This document shows positions 51,290 through 61,105 of a stretch of 64,000 nt of DNA, piece after piece. The notes under the pieces are model-generated. The model did no database searches, was not told the origin of the DNA, and saw nothing but the letters and a program-made list of their open reading frames with translations. The DNA lies in assembly GCF_024346875.1 (NCBI RefSeq), contig NZ_AP024872.1, positions 62,001-126,000 of the forward strand. The letters run 5' to 3'. Position 1 is the first letter of the stretch; every line of letters begins with the position of its first letter. This DNA is from Vibrio gallicus. Its GTDB lineage: Bacteria; Pseudomonadota; Gammaproteobacteria; Enterobacterales; Vibrionaceae. The position numbers were made by a program, and so were the translations under genes.

Positions 51290-52280
51290 GTGCTCGGGGT
51301 TTGGTTTGGTGCTAATTGTTGAGTCGGAGATTCTACAGATCCCCGCCTTCGCGGGAATGACGGTAGGGGCGCATGCCCGTCACCCCGGTGGTGTTTTAAG
51401 TCGGGGTCTTTGGGTGCTTGGGGTTTGGTTTGGTGCTAGTTGTTGGGATGGAGAGTCTACAGATCCCCGCCTTCGCGGGAATGACGGGAGGGGCGCACGC
51501 CCGTCACCCTGGTGGTGTTTTAAGCTGGGGTCTTTGGGTACTCGGGGTTTGATTTGGTGCTAGTGGTTGGGGTGGAGAGTCTACAGATCCCCGCCTTCGC
51601 GGGAATGACGGGAGGGGCGCATGCCCGTCACCCCGGTGGTGTTTTAAGCCGGGGTCTTTGGGTACTCGGGGTTTGATTTGGTGCTAGTTGTTGGGATGGA
51701 GAGTCTACAGATCCCCGCCTTCGCGGGAATGACGGGAGGGGCGCATGCCCGTCACCCTGGTGGTGTTTTAAGCTGGGGTCTTTGGGTGCTTGGGGTTTGA
51801 TTTGGTGTTAGTGGTTGGGATGGAGAGTCTACAGATCCCCGCCTTCGCGGGAATGACGGGAGGGGCGCACGCCCGTCACCCCGGTGGTGTTTTAAGCCGG
51901 GGTCTTTGGGTGCTTGGGGTTTGGTTTGGTGCTAGTTGTTGGGATGGAGAGTCTACAGATCCCCGCCTTCGCGGGAATGACGGTAAGGGCGCATGCCCGT
52001 CACCCCGGTGGTGTTTTAAGCCGGGGTCTTTGGGTGCTCGGGGTTTGGTTTGGTGTTAGTTGTTGGGGTGGCGAGTCTACAGGTTCCCGCCTTCGCGGGA
52101 ATGACGGAGGGGCGCATGCCCGTCACCCTGGTGGTGTTTTAAGCCGGGGTCTTTGGGTGCTTGGGGTTTGGTTAGGTGTTAGTTGATGAGGGAATCGGTG
52201 TAGCGGTGGTTCGATGAATCGATGTATCGATGTAGCCGTGATGTGTGCCAAAGGAGTGGATACGATCCAGAACCCCGCCC
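51290..52280. repeat. 124-bp tandem repeat array (cluster 5, right part)
   Basis: Eight units, with the GTTTGG/GTTTGA marker at 51299, 51423, 51547, 51671, 51795, 51919, 52043 and 52166. The period is 124, the same as in the left part. Each unit carries GTTTGGTTTGGTGCTAGTTG, GAGTCTACAGATCCCCGCC, the hairpin CCCGCCTTCGCGGGAATGAC, GGGGCGCATGCCCGTCACCC, and GGTGGTGTTTTAAGCCGGGG. It ends with GGTGTAGCGGTGGTTCGATG and CAAAGGAG as the left part does, then CCCTAGAACTGTTC at the DHH gene end. No gene is present. Confidence 0.93.
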
Positions 52281-53234
52281 CTAGAACTGTTCTTCCATTG
52301 CGGTTATAAATTCTGGCAATATTTGCTTTGGTAGTGCGTTAATACCGGCGGCTGCTTTTCTGCCGCCGCCGGTTGCAAATTGAATGCAGACTTCATCAGC
52401 GCCGGTGCGGTTGTTGAGTGGGCTGCGGACGCTTACGGTGTATGTTTGGTTGTCGGGGTTGTGTGACAGTATCGCTATGGCTTTTGCTGGGTTTTGGTTC
52501 GCTTTTTGGTTGGCAAATGTGCCACTGATGCGTCTTGCCCATGGCGCATTTGGTAGGGTGTAAACCTCAACGTTGGGGGTGTCATGATAAGGTGCAACAG
52601 CCTTGGCTTGATCCCTGTCTTGGTTAAAGCCGTGTTCTAGGGCATAAAATGCGCTGTCGTTGTCGGCTTGCAATTGAAACGGGTTTTGGGCGTTATAAAG
52701 AGCGTGATAAAGCTCAGCTGGATGATAGTGCAGGTCATCGAGCGTGGCGCCATAACCGTTGTAGTTGATAAGGGTGCCAAGTTGTTTAAGGAACTGCGTT
52801 TGTTGTGGGCTGAAACCTTGTTGCGCGGCAAGTTCGTTGCCTTGCGTCATTAGGTTATCTCCAAATGCTCCGACAATGGCCCAAATCACTTGCTCACTAT
52901 TTAAGTGTTGATTAATCAATAGGCTGGTACAAGTCGTTGGCTCGGTATTGATTAGCGCGGTTAAGTTAGTATCGCTTGGGATGATTGGCGCGCGGTGATG
53001 ATCACAATAAAAAATTGTACAGTTATGTTCTAGTAACCGGCGTGTATCAGCTAGGTTTTTTTCTAACGAGATATCTAATGCAGTGACGCTAGTTGCGCTG
53101 GTCGGCACTTGCTTGAGAAGCTGGATGTCTCGCTTTATCCCAGTGACTAAAGTGCCGATTTGCGGCTTAACTAAACGCAATTGTAACAACGAGCAGATAC
53201 CATCTGCATCGCCATTGAACACATCATAATGCAA
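52281..53234 (-). CDS. DHH-family phosphoesterase
   Basis: A TTG start at 53234, preceded by AAGGGGCC, gives 317 residues beginning [13 protein letters not shown]. It overlaps the cysC stop by 11 bases. An ATG further upstream at 53267 lies inside cysC and is less likely. DHH motifs are FNGDADG (I), DISLEKN (II) and YCDHHRAP (III, the DHH triad). The C-terminal DHHA1-type [10 protein letters not shown] motif is present. Family members include RecJ, nano-RNases and pAp phosphatases. Overlap with cysC points to translational coupling and perhaps to disposal of pAp formed in sulfate assimilation, which is inference. Confidence 0.85.
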   Translation of the reverse strand: MHYDVFNGDADGICSLLQLRLVKPQIGTLVTGIKRDIQLLKQVPTSATSVTALDISLEKNLADTRRLLEHNCTIFYCDHHRAPIIPSDTNLTALINTEPTTCTSLLINQHLNSEQVIWAIVGAFGDNLMTQGNELAAQQGFSPQQTQFLKQLGTLINYNGYGATLDDLHYHPAELYHALYNAQNPFQLQADNDSAFYALEHGFNQDRDQAKAVAPYHDTPNVEVYTLPNAPWARRISGTFANQKANQNPAKAIAILSHNPDNQTYTVSVRSPLNNRTGADEVCIQFATGGGRKAAAGINALPKQILPEFITAMEEQF

Positions 53235-53844
53235 GCGAAGGCCCCTTAAGATAGCCGTGATTTTCAAGATAGGTTACAACCTGATCCGCACACTGTTCAA
53301 CACTAAATTGGTCAGTTTGCAGCTGGATCTCGGGATGCAAAGGCGCCTCATATTCGGAGGTGATTCCGGTAAAGTCTGCTATCGCACCGGCGCGCGCTTT
53401 TTTATACAACCCTTTAGGGTCTCGTGATTCGCATACGGCAAGTGGGGTATCAACGAATACTTCAATGAACTGCCCATGTTCGATATTGGCTCTTATGCTG
53501 TCTCTATCTTGGCGAAATGGCGAGATAAAGGCGCTAAGCGTTAGCGTGCCTGCATCGACAAATAGCTTGGCTACTTCCCCAATACGTCGAATGTTTTCAA
53601 CGCGGTCGGTATCAGAAAACCCCAAGTCTTGGTTTAGCCCATGACGAACATTGTCACCATCTAAAAGATAGGTATGTTTGCCCAGTTCAAACAGCTTCTT
53701 TTCTACTGCGTTGGCTATGGTCGATTTCCCTGAACCGCTAAGGCCAGTAAACCATAGTACAGCGGATGTTTGGTTGTTGAGTTGGTGCCTGTCCTGTTGA
53801 GAAACAGAGGTGTCGTGCCAAACAATATTGGTTGCGCTATTCAT
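53224..53844 (-). CDS. cysC: Adenylylsulfate kinase
   Basis: Phosphorylates adenylylsulfate to PAPS in assimilatory sulfate reduction. The 206-residue protein has the P-loop GLSGSGKST near residue 36. It also has [20 protein letters not shown], the [19 protein letters not shown] helix, and the [20 protein letters not shown] lid segment. It is fourth in a minus-strand run cysD, cysN, SLC13 permease, cysC, and starts directly after the permease gene stop. Confidence 0.96.
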   Translation of the reverse strand: MNSATNIVWHDTSVSQQDRHQLNNQTSAVLWFTGLSGSGKSTIANAVEKKLFELGKHTYLLDGDNVRHGLNQDLGFSDTDRVENIRRIGEVAKLFVDAGTLTLSAFISPFRQDRDSIRANIEHGQFIEVFVDTPLAVCESRDPKGLYKKARAGAIADFTGITSEYEAPLHPEIQLQTDQFSVEQCADQVVTYLENHGYLKGPSLAL

Positions 53845-55575
53845 TTAAACTCCAAAAAAGTAATGGATGGCAAAGAGAGCCGTAAGGCTATAGGTTGCGC
53901 TAATCGGTGCGCCGACCTTAATAAAATCTTTGAGTGTATATTGGCCTGCATTGAATACCATCAGGTTGGTTTGATAGCCATACGGGCTTATAAAGCTGGC
54001 ACTGGCGCCAAATGCCACCGCCATAACAAATGACATAACATTGGCATCTAGGCTTAACGCGAGTGAATAGGCGATGGGGAACACCACCGCAGCGGCTGCG
54101 TTGTTGGTGACCAATTCGGTTAATAATAGGGTCATGAAAAACACCCCAATTAATGCCATTTCCGGTGAAAGGGAGAGGTTATTTTGCAATAACAGGCTGT
54201 CGAGTGATTCAAATACGCCGCTATTTTGCAGAGCAAAAGACATCACAATTGCCGAGGTGATGATTAACCAGATGCGATAAGGAAAACGCTGGGCGATATC
54301 TTGCAGATTGAGCGCACCAAAGCATAATAGGAATCCGCAAAGTAATAGCATCGCTTTAAACAGTGATACTAGTCCCACGCTGGCCATGACCAGCGCTATC
54401 ACAAACCCTAATAAGGTCGCTTTCTCCCCGATACCTTTTACCTTTTTCTCGATGGCGATATCGCTAAGTAAAATGAAGTGATGGCTAAAATCACGCTTAA
54501 GAGCGGGCGGTTCGCCAGCGGTTAGAACTAGGTAATCACCAGCTTTGAGTTTTACTTCCCCTAGCTTGCCAGAAAGTCGCACGCCGTTGCGTTTTATCGC
54601 GACCACGCCTGCATTGAACTTGTGTCTAAAGTTTGATTGCTTAAGGGATTTTCCAACCAAGCGACTTTGTGGCAATAAAATGGCTTCGATGAAGCTACTC
54701 GAAGAGAGACCGTCGCGCTCGCCATTTACCTTAAGGCCATCGTAGTGGGTAAGCTGAGATACCTTAGATATATCACCATTAAAGATCAGTCTGTCGTTTG
54801 CTTGCAGTCGTTCAGTTGGTGAAACTGGGCTTATTAGGTTGCCATCACGTTGGATCTCCAGCAAAAACAGCGATTCAAGGTGGCGCAGGCCATTGCGCTG
54901 AATACTGCGTCCGATAAGAGGCGAGTCTGGGCTAACCTTGGCTTCGATAAAATAGTTGTCTTGGTTGAGTTCCTGCACGCTGTGTTGTGGTAGAAACCGA
55001 GTCAGCAGGGTTAAAATCAGGCCACAGCTGATAACCACGCATAATCCAACCGCGGTGAAATCAAAAAAGGAGAGTGGCGGCAGGTTGGTATCGATTAATA
55101 AGCTGTTAACGATAAGGTTGGTCGAGGTGCCAATCAGGGTTAGTGTTCCGCCTAAGATTGCTGCGTAAGATAGGGGCAACAATAGCTTAGTGGCACTATG
55201 GTGAGGGTTATGTCGGATAGGTGCCAATAGGCTAGACACCACAGCGGTATTGTTCAAAAAGGCTGAAAATACCACAGTGAAGCCAAACAAGCGGGCAAAG
55301 GTTTCGCCATAGCTTGGACGAATCACAAACTGGGCCATTACTCGTAGTACGCGCGTTTTTTCAAGGGCGATGGAGCACAACATCAATAAGATAAGCGTTA
55401 ACAGGCCCTCATTCGAGCCTGCGCGTATCACTTGATCACTGCTTACCAGATTAAAGGTGAATAGCACCAACAGTGCCACACCAAATACTCGTGCAGGGTG
55501 CTTCTGGAACCTTATTAGCGCAACAATTGTGCTAACGAAGATCAACAGAACAAAGCCACTATTCATGCTCATCAC
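53845..55575 (-). CDS. SLC13-family permease with two RCK_C domains (probable sulfate transporter)
   Basis: A 576-residue protein with about eleven membrane segments. Two cytoplasmic TrkA-C/RCK_C domains lie between about residues 210 and 370 (SPLIGRSIQRNGLRHLESLF; GKSLKQSNFRHKFNAGVVAI). Conserved SLC13-type elements are SAFLNNTAVVSSLLAP in the first half and ELVTNNAAAAVVFPIAYSLA in the second. Its position between cysN and cysC is typical in marine gammaproteobacteria and points to sulfate uptake. The start could be the second ATG at 55566. It follows cysN by 11 bases. Confidence 0.9.
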   Translation of the reverse strand: MMSMNSGFVLLIFVSTIVALIRFQKHPARVFGVALLVLFTFNLVSSDQVIRAGSNEGLLTLILLMLCSIALEKTRVLRVMAQFVIRPSYGETFARLFGFTVVFSAFLNNTAVVSSLLAPIRHNPHHSATKLLLPLSYAAILGGTLTLIGTSTNLIVNSLLIDTNLPPLSFFDFTAVGLCVVISCGLILTLLTRFLPQHSVQELNQDNYFIEAKVSPDSPLIGRSIQRNGLRHLESLFLLEIQRDGNLISPVSPTERLQANDRLIFNGDISKVSQLTHYDGLKVNGERDGLSSSSFIEAILLPQSRLVGKSLKQSNFRHKFNAGVVAIKRNGVRLSGKLGEVKLKAGDYLVLTAGEPPALKRDFSHHFILLSDIAIEKKVKGIGEKATLLGFVIALVMASVGLVSLFKAMLLLCGFLLCFGALNLQDIAQRFPYRIWLIITSAIVMSFALQNSGVFESLDSLLLQNNLSLSPEMALIGVFFMTLLLTELVTNNAAAAVVFPIAYSLALSLDANVMSFVMAVAFGASASFISPYGYQTNLMVFNAGQYTLKDFIKVGAPISATYSLTALFAIHYFFGV

Positions 55576-55586
55576 TTATCTTATCC

Positions 55587-57002
55587 TCAGCGATTGAGGT
55601 CTTTGGCTTCCCAGTGCGGGAAGTGCTTACGAACCAGCTGATTAAACTCAAGCTCAAATGCAGAATACTCAGGCTTGTGTTGCTGATCTTGCTCAGTGGC
55701 AGATTCGCCGATAAGCATGCCCGCTCCAACGGTGGCGTTACTGAGTCGGTCAATAATAATAAACGAGCCCGTTACGCGGTTCTTAGAATAAGGGTCAAAG
55801 GCGATAGCCTGATCAAATGCCACCTCGCATTGCCCGATTTCATTGAGAGAAAGCTGGTTGGCTTCACTTTTTTGCAGTGAATTTACATTGATCTTGTGGC
55901 TGATGTTCTCAACCTGTCCATTAATGGTCTTGGTACCAACCTTAAATAGATAATCACGGTCAAGTTGAAGGGCATCCTCATTCATCCATACCACGTTAGC
56001 CGAAACCTTATTCGAGCTTAATGGCTGTTGATGAGGGCGCACTAAGATATCGCCACGGCTGATATCTATTTCATCTTCGAGAGTAAGGGTGACTGCTTGT
56101 CCGGTAAAAGCAGAAGTCAGCTCTTCATCAAAGGTGACGATAGACTTAACTCGCGATTGTTTATTAGACGGCAGCACTTGTAGCACATCACCTACGCGGA
56201 TTTCACCAGAAACTATGGTGCCACAGTAACCGCGAAAATCGAGATTAGGGCGGTTAACCAGCTGCACTGGGAAGCGGAACTCGGTTTCGGCGTTGTCTTT
56301 TTTGGTGTTAACGCTGTTAAGCAGCTTCATCAACGGCGAACCTGGATACCAAGGCATATTATTGCTTGGGTATACAACGTTATCTCCGCGCAGTGCCGAA
56401 AGAGGAACAAACTGAATGTTATCGAATTCCAGCTCGCTAGAAAATTCACGATACTCTTTCTTGATCTGCTGATAACGCGCTTGGCTGTAATCGACAGTAT
56501 CCATCTTGTTAATGGCCACAATCACATGCTTGATGCCAAGCAAAGAACAAATATAAGAGTGGCGGCGAGTTTGAGTCTGCACGCCATGCCTTGCATCAAT
56601 CAGGATGATCGCTAAATCAGAGGTTGAGGCACCCGTGGCCATATTGCGCGTATATTGCTCGTGTCCCGGGGTGTCAGCGATGATGAATTTACGCTTGTCA
56701 GAGGTGAAATAACGATACGCCACATCGATAGTGATGCCTTGCTCACGCTCAGATTGCAGCCCATCAACTAGCAGTGCTAAATCAAATTCTTGGTCAGTAG
56801 TATTGAATTTTTTAGAGTCTTGTTGGATAGCTGATAACTGGTCATCAAAGATCATTTGATTATCATACAACAAGCGCCCAATCAGGGTCGATTTACCATC
56901 ATCCACACTACCACAGGTAATAAAACGCAATAGATCTTTGTTTTCGTGCGCTTTTAAATACGCTTCAACATCCGTTGAAATCAATTTAGAGAGAGTGTTC
57001 AT
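55587..57002 (-). CDS. cysN: Sulfate adenylyltransferase subunit 1 (GTPase)
   Basis: The GTP-hydrolysing subunit that drives adenylylsulfate formation by CysD. The 471-residue protein has an elongation-factor-like G domain: G1 GSVDDGKST near residue 32, G3 DTPGHEQYTRNMATGAS, and G4 NKMD. These are followed by two beta-barrel domains (PNLDFRGYCGTIVSGEIRVG; RDYLFKVGTKTINGQV). AAAGGAACGGTACA before the ATG supplies the ribosome binding site. Normally cysN follows cysD closely, but here about 1 kb of repeats intervenes. Confidence 0.96.
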   Translation of the reverse strand: MNTLSKLISTDVEAYLKAHENKDLLRFITCGSVDDGKSTLIGRLLYDNQMIFDDQLSAIQQDSKKFNTTDQEFDLALLVDGLQSEREQGITIDVAYRYFTSDKRKFIIADTPGHEQYTRNMATGASTSDLAIILIDARHGVQTQTRRHSYICSLLGIKHVIVAINKMDTVDYSQARYQQIKKEYREFSSELEFDNIQFVPLSALRGDNVVYPSNNMPWYPGSPLMKLLNSVNTKKDNAETEFRFPVQLVNRPNLDFRGYCGTIVSGEIRVGDVLQVLPSNKQSRVKSIVTFDEELTSAFTGQAVTLTLEDEIDISRGDILVRPHQQPLSSNKVSANVVWMNEDALQLDRDYLFKVGTKTINGQVENISHKINVNSLQKSEANQLSLNEIGQCEVAFDQAIAFDPYSKNRVTGSFIIIDRLSNATVGAGMLIGESATEQDQQHKPEYSAFELEFNQLVRKHFPHWEAKDLNR

Positions 57003-57049
57003 TGTACCGTTCCTTTGGTTGTTGTTTGGTTGTGGTTCGACGCGAATCG

Positions 57050-58062
57050 GTGGAGCTGTGTATCTGTGTATCTACGTATCTATGTATCGGTGTATCGGTG
57101 GGTTTCCAACACTTCGTCATCCCGACGGCCTTCCCCCATTCCGTCATCCCGGTGGTCTTTTAAGCCGGGATCTGTCTGTGCTCGATGTTAATTACAGCGC
57201 CCAACCCGTTGCTGCCTGTATTGTTGTTGCGCTTCCTTGAGCCCGAGTGTCTACAGTTCCCCGCCTTCGCGGGGATGACGAGGTGGGCGCGGTTTGCGAC
57301 CTTCCGTCATATCGACAGCCTTCCCCCATTTCGTCGTCTCGGCGGTCTTTCCCTATTCCGTCATCCCGGTGGTCTTTTAAGCCGGGATCTGTTTGTACTC
57401 GATGCTAATTACAGCGCCCAACCCGTTGCTGCCTGTATTGTTGTTGCGCTTCATTGCGCCCGAGTGTCTACAGTTCCCCGCCTTCGCGGGGATGACGAGG
57501 TGGGGCGCGGTTTGCGAATTTCCGTCATATCGACGGCCTTCCCCCATTTCGTCGTCTCGGCGGTCTTTCCCTATTCCGTCATCCCGGTGGTCTTTTAAGC
57601 CGGGATCTGTCTGTGCTCGATGTCAATTACAACGCCTAACTCGTTGCTGCCTGTATTGTTGTTGCGCTTCCTTGAGCCCGAGTGTCTACAGTTCCCCGCC
57701 TTCGTGGGGATGACGAGGTGGGGCGCGGTTTGCGACTTTCTGTCATATCGACTGCCTTCCCCCATTTCGTCGTCTCGGCGGTCTTTCCCTATTTCGTCAT
57801 CCCGGTGGTCTTTTAAGCCGGGATCTGTTTGTACTCGATGCTAATTACAACGCCCAACCCGTTGCTGCCTGTATTGTTGCTTCGTTCAATTGAGCCCGAG
57901 TGTCTACAGTTCCCCGCCTTCGCGGGGATGACGAGGTGGGGCGCGGTTTGCGACTTTCTGTCATATCGACTGCCTTCCCCCATTCTGTCATCCCGGTAGT
58001 CTTTTAAGCCGGGATCTGTGTGGGCGCGAAAATGACGGTGTGGGGCGCCGCGCTGCTTCTCT
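57050..58062. repeat. Intergenic repeat cluster 6 (about 218-bp units) between cysD and cysN
   Basis: An 8-bp array lies at the cysN side (TGTATCTG, TGTATCTA, CGTATCTA, TGTATCGG twice, about 57055-57100). Four units follow, with CAGTTCCCCGCC near 57254, 57471, 57689 and 57907 (period 217-218). Each unit has the hairpin CCCCGCCTTCGCGGGGATGA, TTCGTCGTCTCGGCGGTCTT and the second hairpin CATCCCGGTGGTCTTTTAAG. No gene is present. The array lies inside what should be one operon. Confidence 0.92.
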
Positions 58063-58065
58063 TTT

Positions 58066-58974
58066 CTAGAAATACCCTTCCATCTTTTTCTTCTCCATTG
58101 AACCGGAGCTGTCTTTGTCTATGGCGCGGCCTTGCCTTTCTGAGGTTGAGGTCAGTAGCATCTCTTGAATTATTTCGGGTAGGGTTTCTGCTTGTGATTC
58201 GATTGCGCCGGTTAGTGGGTAGCAGCCTAGGGTACGGAAGCGAACCTTCTTCATTTGTGGGGTTTCGCCTGGCTCTAGGGGCATGCGCTCGTCATCGACC
58301 ATGATTAGAGTGCCATCACGCTCAACTACTGGACGCTCTTGAGCGAAATACAGTGGCACCATATCGATATTTTCTAGGTAGATGTATTGCCAGATATCCA
58401 ACTCGGTCCAGTTTGAAAGAGGGAACACGCGAATGCTTTCGCCTTTATCTACCTTGCTGTTGAAAACTTGCCACAGCTCTGGGCGTTGGTTTTTTGGGTC
58501 CCAGCGGTGTTTTTGGTCGCGGAATGAAAATACACGCTCTTTAGCTCGTGATTTTTCTTCATCGCGCCTTGCTCCGCCAAAAGCGGCATCAAACTGGTAT
58601 TGGTCTAAGGCTTGTTTTAGACCTTCGGTTTTCATAATGTCGGTGTGCTTGGCGCTACCGTGGTCAAAAGGATTGATATTAAGCTCTAAACCACGCGGAT
58701 TTTTATGGACTAATAAATCAAGGTCGTACTTTTGTGCCAACTCATCACGAAACTCAATCATCTGTTTGAATTTCCAATTGGTATCTACATGCAGTAATGG
58801 GAAAGGGACCTTAGCAGGATAAAACGCCTTACGTGCCAAGTGCAGTAACACTGAAGAGTCCTTACCAATCGAGTACAGCATGACTGGGTTTTCAAACTCG
58901 GCAGTCACTTCTCTGATGATGTGAATTGATTCTGCTTCAAGTGCTCGCAGGTGAGTGAGTCTATCGTTGTCCAT
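58066..58974 (-). CDS. cysD: Sulfate adenylyltransferase subunit 2
   Basis: Catalytic subunit that makes adenylylsulfate from sulfate and ATP. The 302-residue protein has the PP-loop-like [19 protein letters not shown] near residue 34. Further conserved elements are [39 protein letters not shown], and the C-terminal [25 protein letters not shown] tail. It is the first gene of the sulfate-activation run on the minus strand. The AT-rich upstream gap has TTATAA-type sequences compatible with CysB control, but no site is assigned. Confidence 0.96.
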   Translation of the reverse strand: MDNDRLTHLRALEAESIHIIREVTAEFENPVMLYSIGKDSSVLLHLARKAFYPAKVPFPLLHVDTNWKFKQMIEFRDELAQKYDLDLLVHKNPRGLELNINPFDHGSAKHTDIMKTEGLKQALDQYQFDAAFGGARRDEEKSRAKERVFSFRDQKHRWDPKNQRPELWQVFNSKVDKGESIRVFPLSNWTELDIWQYIYLENIDMVPLYFAQERPVVERDGTLIMVDDERMPLEPGETPQMKKVRFRTLGCYPLTGAIESQAETLPEIIQEMLLTSTSERQGRAIDKDSSGSMEKKKMEGYF

Positions 58975-59631
58975 CTCTTCGCTTCCATGTAATTCCGAAC
59001 TAGGAAGAAAGCTAACAGTTGAGGTTATAAATTGCTCATAACCAATCCGTCTAAGTTATCTATGTTATGAATAAAGTAATGCAATTTCTGGTTTTAATAA
59101 TAAATATCAATGACTTATGTGTAATCAATGAGGTATTGCCCTCTAAATTATTAAAACATAAACGTTATAACCAAAAGGAATATACAGAGTGTCAGCTACT
59201 TTTTAGATGAATAAACTTAGCAACTAGGTTGCATGACCATGCAATTGAATATTATTTGTCAGTCATGTAATTACGTTCAATTATTGAAAGTTTTTTTCAA
59301 AAAACTTGGTGTTTTGTTACGATGGCATCGATTTTTGTGATGTATGTCAGTTTTTATTGGGGGGAATTAGATAAAATGTAAGGAAATAACAATACCTGAT
59401 TCTCTGTTGCGTGGTTGTTGCATATATGATGCATAAAACTCATGCTCCACTCGTACTGAGATTATGTACCTAGGATATTGTTACTAATCAAACAAAGACT
59501 TAGCTTACTTAAGGCTAACAATCAAAACGCGCACCGAATCGTGGGATTTCGAATAACCCTCCGGGCGGTAGCATACCCAACACGCTTTAATCGTGTAACA
59601 TGACCCCATAAAAATCTAGAAAATAGAATCC
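58975..59631. other. Divergent control region between cysD and wza
   Basis: About 660 AT-rich bases. The left part should hold the cysD promoter on the minus strand. The right part is a long leader for the polysaccharide locus ending in the JUMPstart/ops element. An A/T inverted repeat (AAGTTTTTT at 59289-59297, AAAAAACTT at 59300-59308) lies in the middle and could terminate or separate the two. No small gene is convincing. Confidence 0.5.
59564..59575 (+). promoter_or_regulatory. ops / JUMPstart element (RfaH recruitment)
   Basis: GGCGGTAGCATA matches the ops core GGCGGTAGC, preceded by CCCTCCG. It lies 57 bases before the wza start codon. The ops element pauses RNA polymerase to load RfaH, which allows long polysaccharide operons to be read through. 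Its place at the head of wza-wzb-wzc is exactly as expected. Confidence 0.85.
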
Positions 59632-60915
59632 ATGAAATCGAATTTAAGAACAGTACTGCCTTTGGCAACATTACTTTTCCTCTCTGGTTGTACTGTGCCT
59701 GGTTCTCATCTACCTACAGGCGACAAGCAGGTCATTAGCACCACCAAAGATGAAGACCAAATGACAGAGCAGGAGCGCGCCAACACTCCTGTTGATGTAG
59801 TGAACGTTTACCCACTTACCTCTTCATTCGTGAACCGCTACAGCAAATTTGCAGACGGTAACGTCGTTCGTTCACTCAGTAACCCCGCATTAGATGCGCA
59901 GGTTGCTAATTATGAGTACGTTATTGGTCAGGGAGATATCCTTAACATTACGATTTGGGATCACCCAGAGCTGACTATTCCAGCCGGTGCTTACCGAAGC
60001 GCAGAAGAAGCAGGGCATTGGGTTCACGCTGACGGCACTATCTTCTATCCTTATATCGGTTTTGTGAAGGTAGCGGGTAAAACCGTTACTCAGGTACGTA
60101 GAGAGATCTCAAAGCGTCTGACTCGTTATATTGAAAGCCCACAGGTAGATGTAAACATCGCCGGTTTCCGCTCGCAAAAGGCGTATGTAACGGGTGAAAT
60201 CCGTCAGCCGGGCTATCAGCCTCTAACCAACGTGCCACTAACCTTCTTAGATGCTATCAACCAAGCTGGTGGACTAACCTCTGACGCTGACTGGCGCAAT
60301 GTAACCCTAACCCGCGATGGTAAATCTGAAACATTATCGCTATATGCTTTGATGCAAAATGGCGACCTAACCCAAAACCGCTTGCTGGCCAAAGGCGATA
60401 TCATTCACGTGCCGCGTAACGATGCGCAAAAGGTGTTCGTGCTTGGCGATGTTAACAAGCCATCCATGCTTAAGATTGACCGTAGTGGCATGACGCTAAC
60501 TGAAGCGCTTAGCGAAGTAGGCGGTATAGATGAACTTGCCGCTGATGCAACCGGTGTATTTGTAGTACGAAGTGGCGACAGAGACAAACAACACGCAGAT
60601 TACCTTGCTCAAGTGCGCGATGAAGCGTTAACCGAAGAGCAAAAGCGCGAGCAGCAACAGCAAAAACAACAGTTAGCTGAGAAGGGGCAAGCTCCCCGCC
60701 CAGAGCGCATCACAGCTAACGTATACCAACTCGATATCAGCGACGCCACCGCACTTGTAACCGGCACCGAGTTTGAACTAGAACCTTATGACGTAGTCTA
60801 CGTAACCGCCGCGCCAATCGAGCGCTACAACCGCGTACTACGCCAAATCCTACCATCCATCTCCGGCTTTAACGAGCTAACGGAAGGCGCGCTAAGAATT
60901 AGAACTTGGCCGTGA
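59632..60915 (+). CDS. wza: Polysaccharide export outer-membrane lipoprotein Wza
   Basis: Outer-membrane channel for group 1-type capsule or exopolysaccharide. A lipoprotein signal ends LFLSGC (Cys near residue 20). The polysaccharide-export domain (about 95-180) includes YVIGQGDILNITIWDHPEL and ADGTIFYPYIGFVKVAG. SLBB domains follow (KAYVTGEIRQPGYQPLT; KVFVLGDVNKPSMLKID), and the C-terminus is PIERYNRVLRQILPSISGF. At 427 residues it exceeds the roughly 380 of enteric Wza. Most of the excess is a Gln/Glu/Lys-rich insertion near residues 316-360. It is the first gene after the ops element. Confidence 0.95.
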   Translation: MKSNLRTVLPLATLLFLSGCTVPGSHLPTGDKQVISTTKDEDQMTEQERANTPVDVVNVYPLTSSFVNRYSKFADGNVVRSLSNPALDAQVANYEYVIGQGDILNITIWDHPELTIPAGAYRSAEEAGHWVHADGTIFYPYIGFVKVAGKTVTQVRREISKRLTRYIESPQVDVNIAGFRSQKAYVTGEIRQPGYQPLTNVPLTFLDAINQAGGLTSDADWRNVTLTRDGKSETLSLYALMQNGDLTQNRLLAKGDIIHVPRNDAQKVFVLGDVNKPSMLKIDRSGMTLTEALSEVGGIDELAADATGVFVVRSGDRDKQHADYLAQVRDEALTEEQKREQQQQKQQLAEKGQAPRPERITANVYQLDISDATALVTGTEFELEPYDVVYVTAAPIERYNRVLRQILPSISGFNELTEGALRIRTWP

Positions 60916-60923
60916 TGAAAGGG

Positions 60924-60958
60924 GGGCGGTTCTGTGATCCTATGGTCCTGTGGTTCTA
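60924..60958. repeat. 8-bp tandem units after wza (left flank of the four-helix-bundle gene)
   Basis: GGTTCTGT, GATCCTAT, GGTCCTGT, GGTTCTAT in strict 8-bp phase, beginning 9 bases after the wza stop. They are the reverse complement of the units that follow the next gene. Confidence 0.8.
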
Positions 60959-61105
60959 TGGCGGATCGTGCGGTATGATCGATTAAGGGTTGAGAAACTA
61001 TAGAGCGTTTTTATGATATGGATTCCATAAATCTATTGATGCTGAATAGGCTGCTGATGGATGTACGATAGTTATTAGATTGTATATTCAATAAAGGCCA
61101 TACTG

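Noticed and set aside
51290..52280. CRISPR array
   Set aside because: The 124-bp units are near-identical throughout, with no short repeat and unique spacer pattern, and no cas genes are present.
50557..52280. Integron cassette array (attC-like palindromes around small genes)
   Set aside because: No integrase and no attC core sites are seen. The palindromes are short GC hairpins repeated inside gaps, and genes are not regularly interspersed.
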